A DNA stretch of 64,000 nt from Carya illinoinensis (taxonomy: Eukaryota > Streptophyta > Magnoliopsida > Fagales > Juglandaceae). Below, piece by piece: positions 39,651-51,157 of this stretch. How positions within the stretch are numbered: the first letter of the stretch is position 1; each line of letters opens with the position of its first letter. The DNA lies in contig NC_056757.1 in NCBI RefSeq assembly GCF_018687715.1, forward strand, positions 5,617,501 through 5,681,500. The letters are read 5' to 3'. Made by a program: the position numbers and the translations under genes. A model generated the notes under the pieces. The model was not told the DNA's origin and ran no database searches. It was given only the letters and a program-made list of their open reading frames with translations.

Positions 39651-40068
39651 CTACCGCAGCAACTCCTTCTCAAGGTTATCCATCATCTTACGCAGGTCAA
39701 TCTCCCTTTTTTCGAGGAGGTCGACTATTTTTGAGAGATCTTTCTCCATCTGTAACAGGTCATTGATTCTTTCTTGAAGCTGGAGCTCAGTTACTTGATT
39801 ACAATCTGCCCACTGGAAAAACTTGCAAAAGGGTAATCCCTAAGCATTAGAACACAAATTAGTTAATGAACACTGAAATAAATGTTAACAGAAAGGAAAC
39901 TACACTAATTACCTCTGTGTTGTACTTTGGATACCCTAAGAATGGCCAGCCAGGATTTTTTGCTGTAGTTGAAAATTTCAGTGTGGCTTTCACCCCACAG
40001 CAGCACAATGGTTGCCCCGTGGTACGTTTAGCAAAAGATGAAGAAGACATGGATGAGGACGATGACAT
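39651..40068 (-). CDS. GRF-type zinc-finger protein carried by the MULE
   Basis: Two minus-strand exons, 39913-40068 and 39651-39839, join in phase 0 to a complete 114-residue ORF. After a serine-rich N-terminus comes PLCCCGVKATLKFSTTAKNP, then PFLGYPKYNTE, then CKFFQWADC, the layout of a GRF zinc finger (C-x-C-G, N-P-G-R, C-P, C-x-F-F-x-W). Two signature positions look altered: N-P-G-W for N-P-G-R and G-Y-P for G-C-P, the latter a predicted zinc ligand. Residues about 68-113 form a charged heptad-like helix. Plant relatives (At4g04775-like) are of unknown function; GRF fingers elsewhere bind single-stranded nucleic acid. An accessory role in transposition is inference. Splicing is GT-AG. Confidence 0.72.
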
Positions 40069-40099
40069 TTCTAAGATGAACCAAAGAAGAGAAAGCAAA

Positions 40100-41300
40100 A
40101 ACTAATTTCCCACAATTAGTTAGTAATATATATATATATATATATTTCAGAAGAGAAAATATTAGTGCTCAAAATCCAAAACTAATTTGCCACAATTATT
40201 TGGTAAGAAAACAGTGTATAGTTGGTAACAAAACAATATATTGCTATTATTTTGTAACAAAACAGTGTCTCCACAAACCTATAAAACAAACTTAGTCCCA
40301 CGGAACATAGGTTTGAACATGACAAATGAATCCAAGATTCCCAACTCATTTGACACTTGACAAATCAATGGCAGTACATTAAATATTTAGTGAAAAATAT
40401 CATCATTAAAAAATAACTATTAAAAAAGAAATGTTTATAATAAGCTTGGTATCATTCATAATGATCCCACACCTAGTTTTTCAATTCGTGACCTGTCATC
40501 TCATTTATAGCTACAAATTGAGTTATGGATTGAAAAACTAGTAGTATTACTTCAAATATTTTCTTAAATTTTTATTCAACAGTAGGATCTAGAGATCAAA
40601 ATTTTGAGTTGAACCAATAATTGTTTTCAAATGATGTTGTGAATTTCGTTTTAAATATTCAAAAGATATATAACATCTTTTGAAATTATCAATTATGTTT
40701 GGTTGACTCGACGCAATCAAAGTAGATAAACAAATCAAAGTGTTTGTGTGGAATTGACCATGAATTTTGGTTAGGCATGTCAAATTTGGGTTAGGACGAT
40801 TAACTTGGATCAGTTTATTGTCAATTCATAAATAATTTAGATTTTAATGACCTAATACTAACCCAACATGACACAACCCGATTGTAAGCAACCTTCACTA
40901 TAATTTTCTAATTACTACAAACCCATCTCCATCTACACATTCAAACGACGATTTATCATATATTAGTGGTTTAACATACAATGTTGCGAAATTATTATAA
41001 TTTAAAGGAGGAATAATACAAAAAAGACTTGTCAACCACAAATTAATACACATTTTCAACAAAAACGACCTTTCAACCACTAATTCATATACATTTTCAG
41101 TAAATGAAGCAGAAGGCATTCACTTGTTAGCTAATGCAAGAAGTCTACAATGGAGTGTCAAATGGGCATATCAAATTTAATAGTATTATTATAAAACAAA
41201 AACAAAAAACAAAAAAATAACAATGACACATGACCAAGTATGTATAGCATGAGAATGTTGGAAAAAAACCAAAACACATCAAAAGGAGGAATCTAACCTG
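40100..41300. other. MULE interior upstream of the GRF gene
   Basis: AT-rich, with an (AT)n tract near 40127-40145 and a short internal duplication (CAACCACAAATTAATACACA versus CAACCACTAATTCATATACA, 41033-41096). No exon seen. Confidence 0.4.
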
Positions 41301-42179
41301 ATTTGAAACTCGGTGTTAGGGTTATATTTTTTGTCAGTGTTAGGGTTAGAGTTAGGGTTTGGGTGCTATGTGGGCTTCACATTTCAAATCTAGTGGAGAA
41401 GACGACAGGGCTTTGTGGCTCTGATTCGTGGGTTCAAATCGGGTTTGTGGTTCGTGGGTCTTCGATACGAGATGGGAAACGTGGGTTTGTGGGTCATGGG
41501 TTTGAGTAGAAGACGAAACCCAAGTGACTACGGGGACTGCTTTCTGACCTGGCTTTAGATATCAGATCTGGTGGAGAAGATGACAGTGCTTACAGGCTCT
41601 GGTTCGTGGGTTCAAAACGGGTTTGTGATTCGTGGCTCTTCAAAACCAGATGTGAAACTTTGGGTTTGTGGGTCTACCAAGGAGAAGACAAAGAAGAAAG
41701 TGCCGGCGAGAAGACGAAGAAGAAAGTGCCGACGACTGGGATGGAAGGACAAAGATTAATGGAACGGGCTCTTCAAAACCAGATGTGAAACTTTGGGTTT
41801 GTGGGTCTACTGAGGAGAAGACGAAGAAGAAAGTGCCGGCGAGAAGACGAAGAAGAAAGTGCCGGCGACTAGGATGGAAGGACAAAGACTAATGGAACGG
41901 GCTCTTCAAAACCAGATGTGAAACTTTGGGTTTGTGGGTCTACCGAGGAGAAGACGAAGAAGAAAGTGCCGGCGATTGGGATGGAAGGACAAAGACTAAT
42001 GGAACGGCGATTGGGATGGAAGGCAGAATGGGGAAGATGAATGGGGAAGACGATGGGAATCGGGAGGGTCTCGCAGTCGTACGTGTGTCGGCTGATTTGA
42101 AAGTGAAAAGCAAAACAAAAGTTAAACGAGTTGGGTCTTCAATTAAAATTAAAATCTAAACAGCGCCGTATTGGAAACG
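41301..42179 (-). promoter_or_regulatory. GC-richer subterminal region of the MULE, likely promoter/leader of the GRF gene
   Basis: Composition changes abruptly to GC-rich purine-biased sequence next to the right terminal repeat, where convergent MULEs usually keep the promoter of the second gene. Contains several GTTAGGGTT words near 41312-41360 and a tandem repeat. Promoter role is inferred from position. Confidence 0.35.
41635..42020. repeat. 132-bp tandem repeat, nearly three copies
   Basis: CTTCAAAACCAGATGTGAAA begins at 41638, 41771 and 41903. Each unit contains GAAGAAAGTGCCGGCGA and GGATGGAAGGACAAAG. The open frames across it on both strands are repeat-driven. Confidence 0.9.
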
Positions 42180-42289
42180 TGCCACATAGGACACGGTGAC
42201 GCCGGTTCCCCAAGACCAGTTGTAAGTAGACTTTTTGTTTCAAATTATATCCAAAGATAAAGCTATGACCTTGATGTCCATTTCCGAAA

Positions 42290-42480
42290 GCAAATACTCA
42301 GTATAAGATTATATAAAAGTAATATTATACTTTGATATAATTTTATTAATTTTATTATAAAATAATTTTATTAGATTACATTAAATTATATCAGTTTGTA
42401 AAATTATTCTTGTGTACTCTCTTTGTAATTATAGCACTCTTTAATTTCAAATCAAACTTTTTTTTATTAAGGATATTTTT
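42290..42480. mobile_element. MITE-like AT-rich repeat, copy 1
   Basis: TATATCAGTTTGTAAAATTA followed by a TTGTGTACTCTCTTT-like word matches the style of 62630-62780 (TATATCAATTTATAAAATTA). Ends not determined. Confidence 0.35.
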
Positions 42481-42508
42481 GTTAAAAAGAGTATAAAATA
42501 ATTATAAG

Positions 42509-42706
42509 CGTTATAAAACTAAAAGCGAAATAATATTACAAGAGAAAGAATTGTTATTCAAATAAAAAAACTTGATCATATACAAGTGAATTATACCCAT
42601 ATATATAAGAGTATAAAGGAGTTTAAGTATAGTTAAAGTCTTAATTGATAGCTAAATGCTCTTAATTGATGGCTAAAGATAATCATACAAATAAGTTTAT
42701 AACAAT
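42509..42706 (-). repeat. 3' LTR of the copia element (198 bp)
   Basis: Aligns along its length with 46961-47218. It lacks two internal duplications seen in the other LTR. Its outer edge carries CG where TG (plus strand) is expected, a point change. Confidence 0.85.
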
Positions 42707-42846
42707 TCCCCTTTAGATGACCATACATAAAGAATATGTCTCATTAAAATCTTGACAAGGAAAAACCCAGTGGAAAAAAAAACTAATGGCGAAAGAAAAA
42801 GAGTACAACATTCATGTGTATCGTTAAGTACTTTAAGATTGCATCA

Positions 42847-43476
42847 TTAAAACCTTGCAAAGGAAAACCCAGTGGGATAAAACCTTAGTGAAGGAAAAAA
42901 AGTACAATCAGTACAAGTTTTCAAGACATTACTCCCCTGAAAAGTGCAAGATAATAGGTTTTCAAGTCTCTGCATTCCAATGTTCTGTACAATCTTCTTA
43001 AATGTTGCAGTTGGTAATGTTTTAGTGAATAAATCTGCCAGATTATCACTTGATCGTATCTTCTTGACATTAATTTCATATTTCTCCTCACGAATTGAAA
43101 TGATCTTCTTGTGTGGATCTAAAAGATAACCTGTATCTGCATATCCAACTAATTGTGGACTTGATCCATGTTGATAAAATAATCTCATAACAATCGTACC
43201 TTGAAGGTAATGAATGACATATTTAATACCATTCAAATGTCTTTGAGTTAGTAAGGAACTATATCTTGCAAGTAAATTAACTGAAAATGTAATATCAGAT
43301 CGAGTGCAATTTGCAAGATATATTAGGGCTCCAATTACACTGAGATAAGGTATTTCAGGATCAAGAATTTCTTCATCATCTTCACAAGGATGAAATAGGT
43401 CTTTCTGCACATCAAGTGATCGAACAACTATTGGAGTATTCAGGGGATGAGATTTGTCCATATAAAAGTATTTCAA
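42847..43476 (-). pseudogene. Copia pol C-terminus (RT end and RNase H), internally deleted
   Basis: An open stretch of 209 codons contains YLSVIGALIYLANCTRSDI and ADLFTKTLPTATFKK, the hallmark end of Ty1-copia polyproteins. Between GYADTGYLLDPHK and IREEKYEINVKKIRSSDNL most of the RNase H core is missing, so even this segment is not functional. Upstream frames are broken. Confidence 0.88.
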
Positions 43477-43689
43477 GACTTTATAGTGAAAGGTTTTTGC
43501 GTTGATGCATCTCCATACTTTGTACCAACTATTTAAATGATGCAGTTGGTAATGTTTTGATAAACAAATTTGTCATATTGATTTAAGATCGTTTTAATAT
43601 TAAATTCACTAGTCTTATAGAGTTGTGCTCTTCTGGAGTTCTTGTGAATAACATAGCTAGTAGAAAAGTCATCAAAGTTAAGCCGTCAA

Positions 43690-44300
43690 CCTCCATTTTC
43701 AATAAAAACGGTGACCACCTTTATAGACCAGACAAGCACCACAGGATTTTACAGATCTTTTGTAGCTGTCAGGCGTTTTAGGGCTATGATGCTGTATCTC
43801 GTCTCTTGTATAGGGATGTTTCACGAGAGATGCTGTGAAGTGATAGAGATGTTTTATTCTTCATTTTACTCACCTAAAAATGTTGCTCTTATGATAGAAG
43901 CAGAGATTCATTTTTCTGGAAGGATTTATTCTGATGTTGTTTCAGAATCAAGATTTCTTAGTGCTCAATATTTTGCCACTGTTATGACCATGTCTTGGAG
44001 GTTATTAGCTGAAATGAATTAGGTCAACCAGCTTAATAATCAAATATCTTAATTGAGTTAGAAGCTCTCTGCGAAGAGTCATAAGAATAATAAACTGAAG
44101 GAGGAAAATAAGACACTAAAACAGTATGTCCGTGTTCTCCAGGATCAGCAGTAACGAATATTTGAAAAAGTTCAAATGCTTAGAGAATAAGAACAAGCTG
44201 CATTTAATCTCGTCATAAATATATGAAAAAGTTCAACTTCAAAGAGAGTAGGGGCAAGCTGCTTTTAATTTCACGGCCTAGTAAATAACTGTAAGATATT
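43690..44300 (+). pseudogene. Unidentified coding-like remnant on the opposite strand inside the copia element
   Basis: A plus-strand open frame (43711-44022) is followed in the same frame by a strongly heptad-like, Lys/Gln/Leu-rich stretch broken by several stops, mostly TAA or TAG in Gln-rich context. It runs against the direction of the host element, suggesting a nested insertion. I could not identify the family. Confidence 0.35.
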
Positions 44301-46960
44301 TGTGTTTAACATATCCTCTATCAATATTTACGAGCTTGTGAGTCTTGGTACCCGATACTCATAAGCCATTGTCGCATTTTCTCAGCAACTATAATCCAAA
44401 ACTTGTGAGGTTGATAAATTCAACGAGAAAATTTCTATCCTTCAGCGACTTTTTCTGGAATCTAACATGAAAATAGGAGTAATAAAGTAAAAGAATATGT
44501 ATTTAAAATCATTGATTAACTCTTCTTTTCGATTATCTATTCCTTTAGATATGAATGCTATGCAAATTTTTGAATAGTAAGATCGTTTAAAAAATTAGGC
44601 GAAGAGTTTCAAATTTCTGTAATTTTATTTCGAGATAATAAAATAATATTTTATAAATATTCATATTGTATTTCTATCTTCTCGTAGATGTTTTGTGTGC
44701 TGTATTTTATTTCTCCTTTAATAATACACAGTTGTTACAAAACCGTAATATGAATCTGAAATACTAATTATATTTAAGAGATGGTATTTCAGAACTAATA
44801 ATTTCATTCATATCCCCTTTAAAGCCGAAAGAGTTTCTGATTCATATTTCAAATATGTGCAGTTTTTTTGAACTCTTCTGAAGGCTCAATGACATTTAAA
44901 TTATCTATATAAACTGCAATAAAAACTAATATAGATATTAAAAATATATGAAAAATAGCTTGTTCCACATACGTTTAGATTGTTTTAGATCATATAGGGA
45001 TTTTTGAAACTTGATAAAATAAGTACTTTAGGACTATATGCTTCATGCATTTCATATCTAGTGATACATATAAATATGTAGTTAATTATGCATACACAAA
45101 CTCTCAGTAACTATCAAGCTAATAAAAACCTTAATATAATTTCATCAACTTCAAAAGCATATTAATATTATTTTTGTGAGAAACCGACTCGTAATTTATA
45201 TAATACATTTTCATTTCCTTTATACAAATACCTACTGATATTCAACAAGCATCACCTATTAGGTGTTGGACTACAAGTCCATATGTATCGCATTTTACTA
45301 GTGATATCAATTCTGTATGAATTGTTTCTTTCAAATTTGGCCAATATTTTTATATCGGTATTTTTCAATAGTTTTTGGCTCAATTTGTTCATTACCTCTA
45401 GTAATGTCAAGTGCCATATTATATGAAAATACGTTGTCGACAACGGTTTTATTTCTATTCAGAATTTCTCCAATACTCATAAAATGTATCAAGATTTTGT
45501 TATTTTCAAGTACCTATCATTATTTAAGGGAATACATTTCATGAAAAATCTCTTCAGAAGGATTATACTCTTCATGAGTTTTTATTATGAGAGAATTTGT
45601 ACAGAAATTTTGGATGGATCTTACTGCTTATTTTGCGGGTAGGTCTCTTCAGGAGCACAAATTTCTTTTCTTTGTACTTTTCTCTTTCGAGATGTTTTAT
45701 CTTTTGTATCAATAGGTCTCACACGCTTTTAGAGATGTCTTATATTCATTAGACTCTTAAATTTCTTAATTTTCCTACGAGGACTTTAATCCTTACTGGG
45801 ATTTTAGCAGCTAGAATATGAGACATTTTTATCTTATTGCATCTATAAATTAATTATCATCTGAATTTTCAGTTCATTTATGATAATCAAGATAACGTCG
45901 AATTATTTTATTTTATTTGCTTCTAGCAAATTTGTCTTTCCGCTCATAGCGGGAAGACTTTATAATAAAAGAATATCTGGTTCTTTTATAAACGTTCATA
46001 TGCAGATTATTTAACTTATCGTAATTGATTTTAGATAATCAAGATAATCATAAAAAACATACAAATATTTTAAATCATATCACTTTTGATGTATCATAAT
46101 ATTTGATTCAATAGTTATATAATATCATCTCAAAGAAAAAGTTGGTGATTTTTCCAATACGAGCTTCTGGCCTGAAATCATAGAAGTACTATAAAGATAT
46201 TCATTACCACGTCTAAATTCTTGTTTTTTTTTGAAAAAATGCACAATTCTCTTCTGAAAATTATATAAATCTAATACCATTCACTTCAGAGGATGATGTG
46301 GAACTAGTAGGATGTGACTAATGATTTCTTAACAAAAGATCATTATTTTGCTCCGCCACTAAAAGACAAGATATAAGTTTAGAATATATTGTGAACTTTT
46401 ACACTCGATATTGCTACTTTAGGAGCAAATTTGAGGCATTCATTTTAAACATATATTCTTTAATAGTTTTTCTCTACACAATTTCAATTATGCAACTTCA
46501 GGTGCATTAATCATTACGAGTTTTTGGGAGGATCCCGATCTTTTGATATACGTATCACTCCTTTAAACTATTTTATAAAATTAATAGATCTTGTATTATG
46601 AGATACTCAATAAAATTATTGGTTTAAGGCGATCCTTTAGGGATGCTCCATTTCTATTTCAAGATAAATCTTATCATCAATAATTCATAACAAGTATAAA
46701 AAAATAAATAGAACTTGTATATAAACTATGTGAATAAAAATTGACCACATATATACTGAAATGTAAATTATGAAAATTTTAATTCATTATAGATATAACT
46801 GAGATATAAATTATGTGAATAAAAGTATAATTTTATTAAGTAATAATAAGGAATAGAATTTTTAATACTCAGATTGGGGATTGTAAATAATATATTAAAA
46901 AATTTACTTAAAGTAGAAGACCACTAGTTTTAGAATCAACAGAACCTCGTGCTGATAACC

Positions 46961-47218
46961 TGTTATGAAACTAAAAGAGAAATAATATTGCAAGAGAAAG
47001 AGTTGTTATTCAAATAGAAATAATATTGCAAGAGAAAGAGTTGTTATTCAAATGCAAAAACTTAATCATATACAAATGAAAGATACCCATATATATAGGA
47101 ATACAAAGAAGTTTAAGTATAGTTTAAGTCTTAATTGATGGCTAAAGATTGGTTTTAATTGATAGCCAAATGGTCTTAATTGATGGCTAAAGATGATCAT
47201 ACAAATAAGTTTACAACA
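46961..47218 (-). repeat. 5' LTR of the copia element (258 bp)
   Basis: Contains a tandem duplication of GAAATAATATTGCAAGAGAA-type sequence and an extra TTAATTGATGGCTAAAGATT-type unit relative to the other LTR, accounting for the extra 60 bp. Confidence 0.85.
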
Positions 47219-47223
47219 ATAAG

Positions 47224-48183
47224 AGTATTATTTTTACAAAATTACTCTTTCATTTATATGAAAGTTTATAAAATAAGTAATGTTATATACAGTCGTGAAG
47301 TGCGTAAAAGTCGAGCAATCATTTTAAAAAAAAGTGTGGTCTATTATTAAAAATTAATTTTTATATGTAAGTATTATATTTACTCACTTTTTTTAGAGTT
47401 ATGTTAAATATAATCACTTTTGTGTACTTTTTACTCTACTAATATGACTAGTCAAATTAATTATTTAATATTAAAAAAGATAACACGGTCAATAATATTA
47501 ATATAATATATAAAAAATACGAAAAAGTGACTATAGATATAATTTTTATTATAAAATCTATTAACTCACAATAATCTAAACAACGGGAAGTCACATGCAC
47601 TGAATTTAATAGATATCAAATCAATTGAGAATGAGAATGCTTAAGGAGTAACATGAGATATAATATATATATATATATATAAATAATAAAAAATAATTTG
47701 AGTTATAATGTTTTATTGAGTTTTAAAAAAAAAATTTAAATAAAAATATTATAAAATTAAAATATTATTAAAATATAATATTTTTAATGTTATTTTTGTT
47801 TTAAAATTAAAAAGAATTAAATTAATTTTGTGTTTTGTTTGAAATTTTAAAAAAATTACAATAATTAAATAAAAAATTGAATATTTAAATTAAGAAGTAT
47901 TTATATTTTAATAATATTTAAAAATAAAATAAAATGAGAATACAAACCAGCCCCTAACTCTAAAAAACAGTCGAGCCGCCCTTAACAGGTTGTTTATTAA
48001 CGATTCCGATTCGTTAGATTGGATGAGTGAAAATAAATAAAATATCATTTACACATTATAAAAAATTTAAATTCAATTATTGGTCTTATGGTGCTGATGT
48101 TATAAAATTGGAACGGAAAATAACAAAAAGCTGATTTAGGGTTTCAACGATCCCCGAAATAGGAAAGGTAAGGTCAGAAAGCC
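47224..48183. other. Intergenic, upstream of the unnamed conserved gene
   Basis: AT-rich. The stretch 47650-47940 (AATGTTTTATTGAGTTTT, then TTTTGTGTTTTGTTTGAAAT) resembles the MITE family at 60844 and 63203. The leader of the next gene probably starts within the last 100-200 bases. No other exon seen. Confidence 0.4.
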
Positions 48184-50682
48184 ATGAAAGGCCCCGGCGC
48201 AATAGAGGTGGCCAAGACGGTTCTGGAGGTAGCCGACGTCGCCTGGACCGCCATGGAACACCACCAACACCATCATCACCATAACCAGGAACCAGCCGAG
48301 ACGGAGACGGAGACCAATTCGGACGACCAATTGGAATCTCTACGATCGGAGAATCGGCGTCTTAGGAACTTGCTTGACCAGAATCTGAGGCTCCTTCAGG
48401 ACCTCTCCGAATCCTCTTTTTCCTCCAACGATTGCCCTTCCGATGTACGTCACCTCTATTTTTTCCTAACGCGATAGAAATTCTGAAGTTTTATCATTTC
48501 TGCTCGATTTTCTGGAATTGCTTACGTGGGTTCGTGTGAATGAAAAGGGATTTGTCAAGCTTCTTAAGAAACTATGTTCCCTTTGTATTTTGGCGTTTTC
48601 CCTTCGCTTCCTTTTATTTTATCCAAGATCTTAGAGCGTGGCACTTTCGTTCTACTAACTTTTTTACGCGAAAAGAGATCATCATATGGAGTTGGTCGTT
48701 TGTGGCAGATTTAGTATTATTGTGATGATAGGGTATTAGTTTTGCAATTGCAGTTGTATGCCCGGCTCGTAGCAACGGTGGATTCTGAGCAGTTCTTGAC
48801 TCGTCTCAGTTCCCTCCAGCAGGCATCGGTCAATGGGACTAGCAATGAATTTCCTTTCAAAGAGGCCTCAGGTATTTTTGTTCCCTTCATGGGATTTTTA
48901 CCTTTGCACACAGCAAATCCAACACTTTTTTCTTTCATGTAAGTTTCATAATGCTAATCTTTTTTCTGGGTGTTTTGTGTTTGGTTATATGATTAGTTGA
49001 TGATGTGCACTCGGCTGAAGTTCTAGTCAAAGTTGACAACGAAGAGCCCAGCTGGTGGGTATGGGTCACAGATGAAATGGTGCCTAGCAATGTTGAGGAA
49101 TGGAGCGGGATTGACAATGAAAGTTATATAGTTGTTAGCGAGGAGCATGTGGTGGATGGGGTTGCCAACTTTATGGCTAGATGCATTATGTCAAACCCTA
49201 GAGCTCGGGTATATGGCTACTGATTCTTATTCCACATTAAGTATAGTGTGTTGTATCTAACGCAATTTTATTCCTTTCAAATGCAGAATTTAACACCAGA
49301 AGAGCTGCAAAAAAGTACGTATATATCCCAATCATTTCAAAATGCTTTTTTTACCTAATGATGTCTTAAACTTCATAAAGGTCGCATAAGTTATTATCAT
49401 GGTAACTTTTTCATAATGTTGAGTAGGAGTCGGTAAAGGCTTCTTGGTAGCTACTGATTTATGTTATGATTAATCTCTTACTGGATTAGAAAATGAACGT
49501 ACTATCTGTTGGAATCAGCTTTGTCAGGAAATAAAATAAAATCAGGTGGCAACCACCAAAAATGGAAAAGGTACCTATATTTGTGTGCTTTTGTATACAT
49601 TTCAAATCATAAGCATGGACAAGTTAAATGGGCACTCAAATGGATTTCGCAATGTTCTGTATAATTATTTCTCTGTAGAAATACATTTTTGACCATCTTC
49701 TGCTACTTCAAGAAAGAAACTTATAAAATCAGTAGTTCATGAATGAATTTGGAACCTAAGACATAATTCAGGGACCAAAATTATATTTTGCCTCTCTTTC
49801 CTTGTTGGAGGTTAATGTATCCAAAAAAATACTCTGAAAACAAGATGATCATTTTCTTAGTTTGATGCATGCCTATGATCTATTTTCCTAGGCTACCCCA
49901 GAAAATCTGGCATCTATTCATTGATATAATGATCACCAATCTTACTAGCTCATCTCCAAGTGGCATATAGTCTTGTGAATTGGAAGTGTTGCCTATTTTA
50001 CTTATCTCTGTGCCATTATAAACTTGCAGCTGTGGCAAAAGCAGTAGAAGGTGTCAGCAAACTGGAGAAGATGTTAGGTATATGGCATGCTGGGAAACTG
50101 TTTTATGCCTTGTCCTCCTGGGGACTTGCTCTAGCAGGGTGAGTTCATTTTATTATTTATTTTCTATTTAGTTAGGAAGCTGTTGGGTATGTTGTCCTTG
50201 ATTGCTGCTGCTCTCCATATAATGAAAATGAAAGACATGCACATTAATGGTATCGTTCTGCATTTTTGCATTAGTTACATAATTTTAAAGCTTGTCCTTG
50301 CCTAGCTTCAGGTGCACATTACTGCTGTACCATTTTTTTTTAAATTACATGTACTGTTGTGCTGTTTGGGTCTGCATTGTCACATGCCAGTTAGCACTTT
50401 AGGAGTCCAGGAACTCTTGTATTCTGAACGCCCAGAAGCCGTGGGTTCGAAGCACTTAATAGCATCTCAGGTTAAATGCCAGCATCTGTAGCTCTTGGTA
50501 TTTTGATAGCTTTTACGGTTTTGTCATGTTTCCCTAACCATGATAGGTTTCTTCTGTGAACACTTGTAATTTCTCTGAATTGGCATTCTTATCATTGCAG
50601 GTTGTACAGGACTCGCACCGTATTGAAACTTGCTGCAATGGGTGTTCGCACAAGCAGCAAAGTCATTCTTGGGGCTCTCTAA
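48184..50682 (+). CDS. Plant-conserved protein of unknown function
   Basis: Six exons join in frame: 48184-48444, 48754-48871, 48997-49208, 49287-49314, 50030-50138 and 50601-50682, encoding 269 residues. An N-terminal helix (VAKTVLEVADVAWTAME) precedes a His-rich run, then a charged leucine heptad (LESLRSENRRLRNLLDQNLR, about 53-72) likely to form a short coiled coil. The middle holds a tryptophan-rich block SWWVWVTDEMVP followed by EEWSGIDNESYIVVSEEH. The C-terminus has a moderately hydrophobic stretch (LFYALSSWGLALAGLY) and a basic end. The wording feels like a single-copy gene conserved across dicots, but I recall no function. All splice sites are GT-AG; exon 4 is only 28 bp. No disabling change. 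Confidence 0.88.
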
Positions 50683-51140
50683 AGATGGTCATTCCACAGG
50701 CTCTGAATTGTATATAGTTGGGCATAATGCCAATTGCTGGAGACAGTCAGGAGAAAACTTTATGACTCTCGAATATGGTTGTAAATAACCCTGGTTTTCT
50801 CCCCTCAAAAATACAATGCAACCGCCCTGGCTTTCAAAACTGTTGTACTCCTACAATGACTGATTGTATTGATTTATTTCATTATGATTGATTTCACCAC
50901 CACAGCATCGTTGCCCAAAGGAGTCATTTGCATTCATTTATTTTGCAAGAGTTCTGCTCTTGAATTCGGAATTGTGAAGCCAAGCGGAGTCATCTAATAA
51001 ATTCCGAGGAAATCTTCCTTGTTTTTATTTACCTTATCCAAAAATATAGAACAAACTTGAATTAGAAATAATGATAGTCAGAACTTTTCCATCCAGGTAC
51101 TGCTAACATATCCTATTTGGAGAAAAAGGTTTCTTGCTCC
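50683..51140. other. 3' region of the unnamed gene
   Basis: Probable 3' UTR and spacer before the LINE insertion. Nothing else recognised. Confidence 0.5.
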
Positions 51141-51157
51141 CTCAAAACCCCAATTCT

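Larger units (their letters stand above)
33465..42237. mobile_element. Complete Mutator-like element (MULE) with FAR1-type transposase and GRF zinc-finger gene
   Basis: A perfect 9-bp target duplication, TTTCAAATT, flanks the element at 33456-33464 and 42238-42246. The terminal 58 bases (33465-33522 against the reverse complement of 42180-42237) agree at about 36 of 58 positions, with best-conserved blocks GGAACCGG and GTGGCA. Nine-base duplications are the Mutator hallmark. Two genes point inward from the two ends: a broken FAR1-type transposase (+) and a GRF zinc-finger protein (-), the same convergent layout as mudrA/mudrB in maize MuDR. Between them lies a minisatellite. Its left end is 203 bp upstream of the HIRIP3-like start codon. 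Confidence 0.88.
42509..47218 (-). mobile_element. Ty1-copia LTR retrotransposon, decayed
   Basis: Matching LTRs at 42509-42706 and 46961-47218 are flanked by a perfect 5-bp duplication, ATAAG (42504-42508 and 47219-47223). On the minus strand the LTR begins TGTTATAAAC; the 5' copy ends ATAACA. A purine tract (AAAGGGGAA) precedes the 3' LTR, and a primer-site-like TATCAGCACGA follows the 5' LTR. Gag-like wording (SCLLVAEQNNDLLLRN, about 46320-46400), a VDNVFSYNMALDITRGNE segment near 45370-45450, RT wording SLYDLKQSKRMW near 44970-45010 and an RNase H end at 42847-43476 appear in copia order. Many stops show it is dead. Confidence 0.88.

Noticed and set aside
41303..42159. Several frames in the 132-bp repeat region on both strands
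   Set aside because: Repeat-driven; the element's genes are explained by other exons.
48136..48330. Minus-strand frame over exon 1 of the unnamed gene
   Set aside because: Shadow of the GC-rich coding exon.
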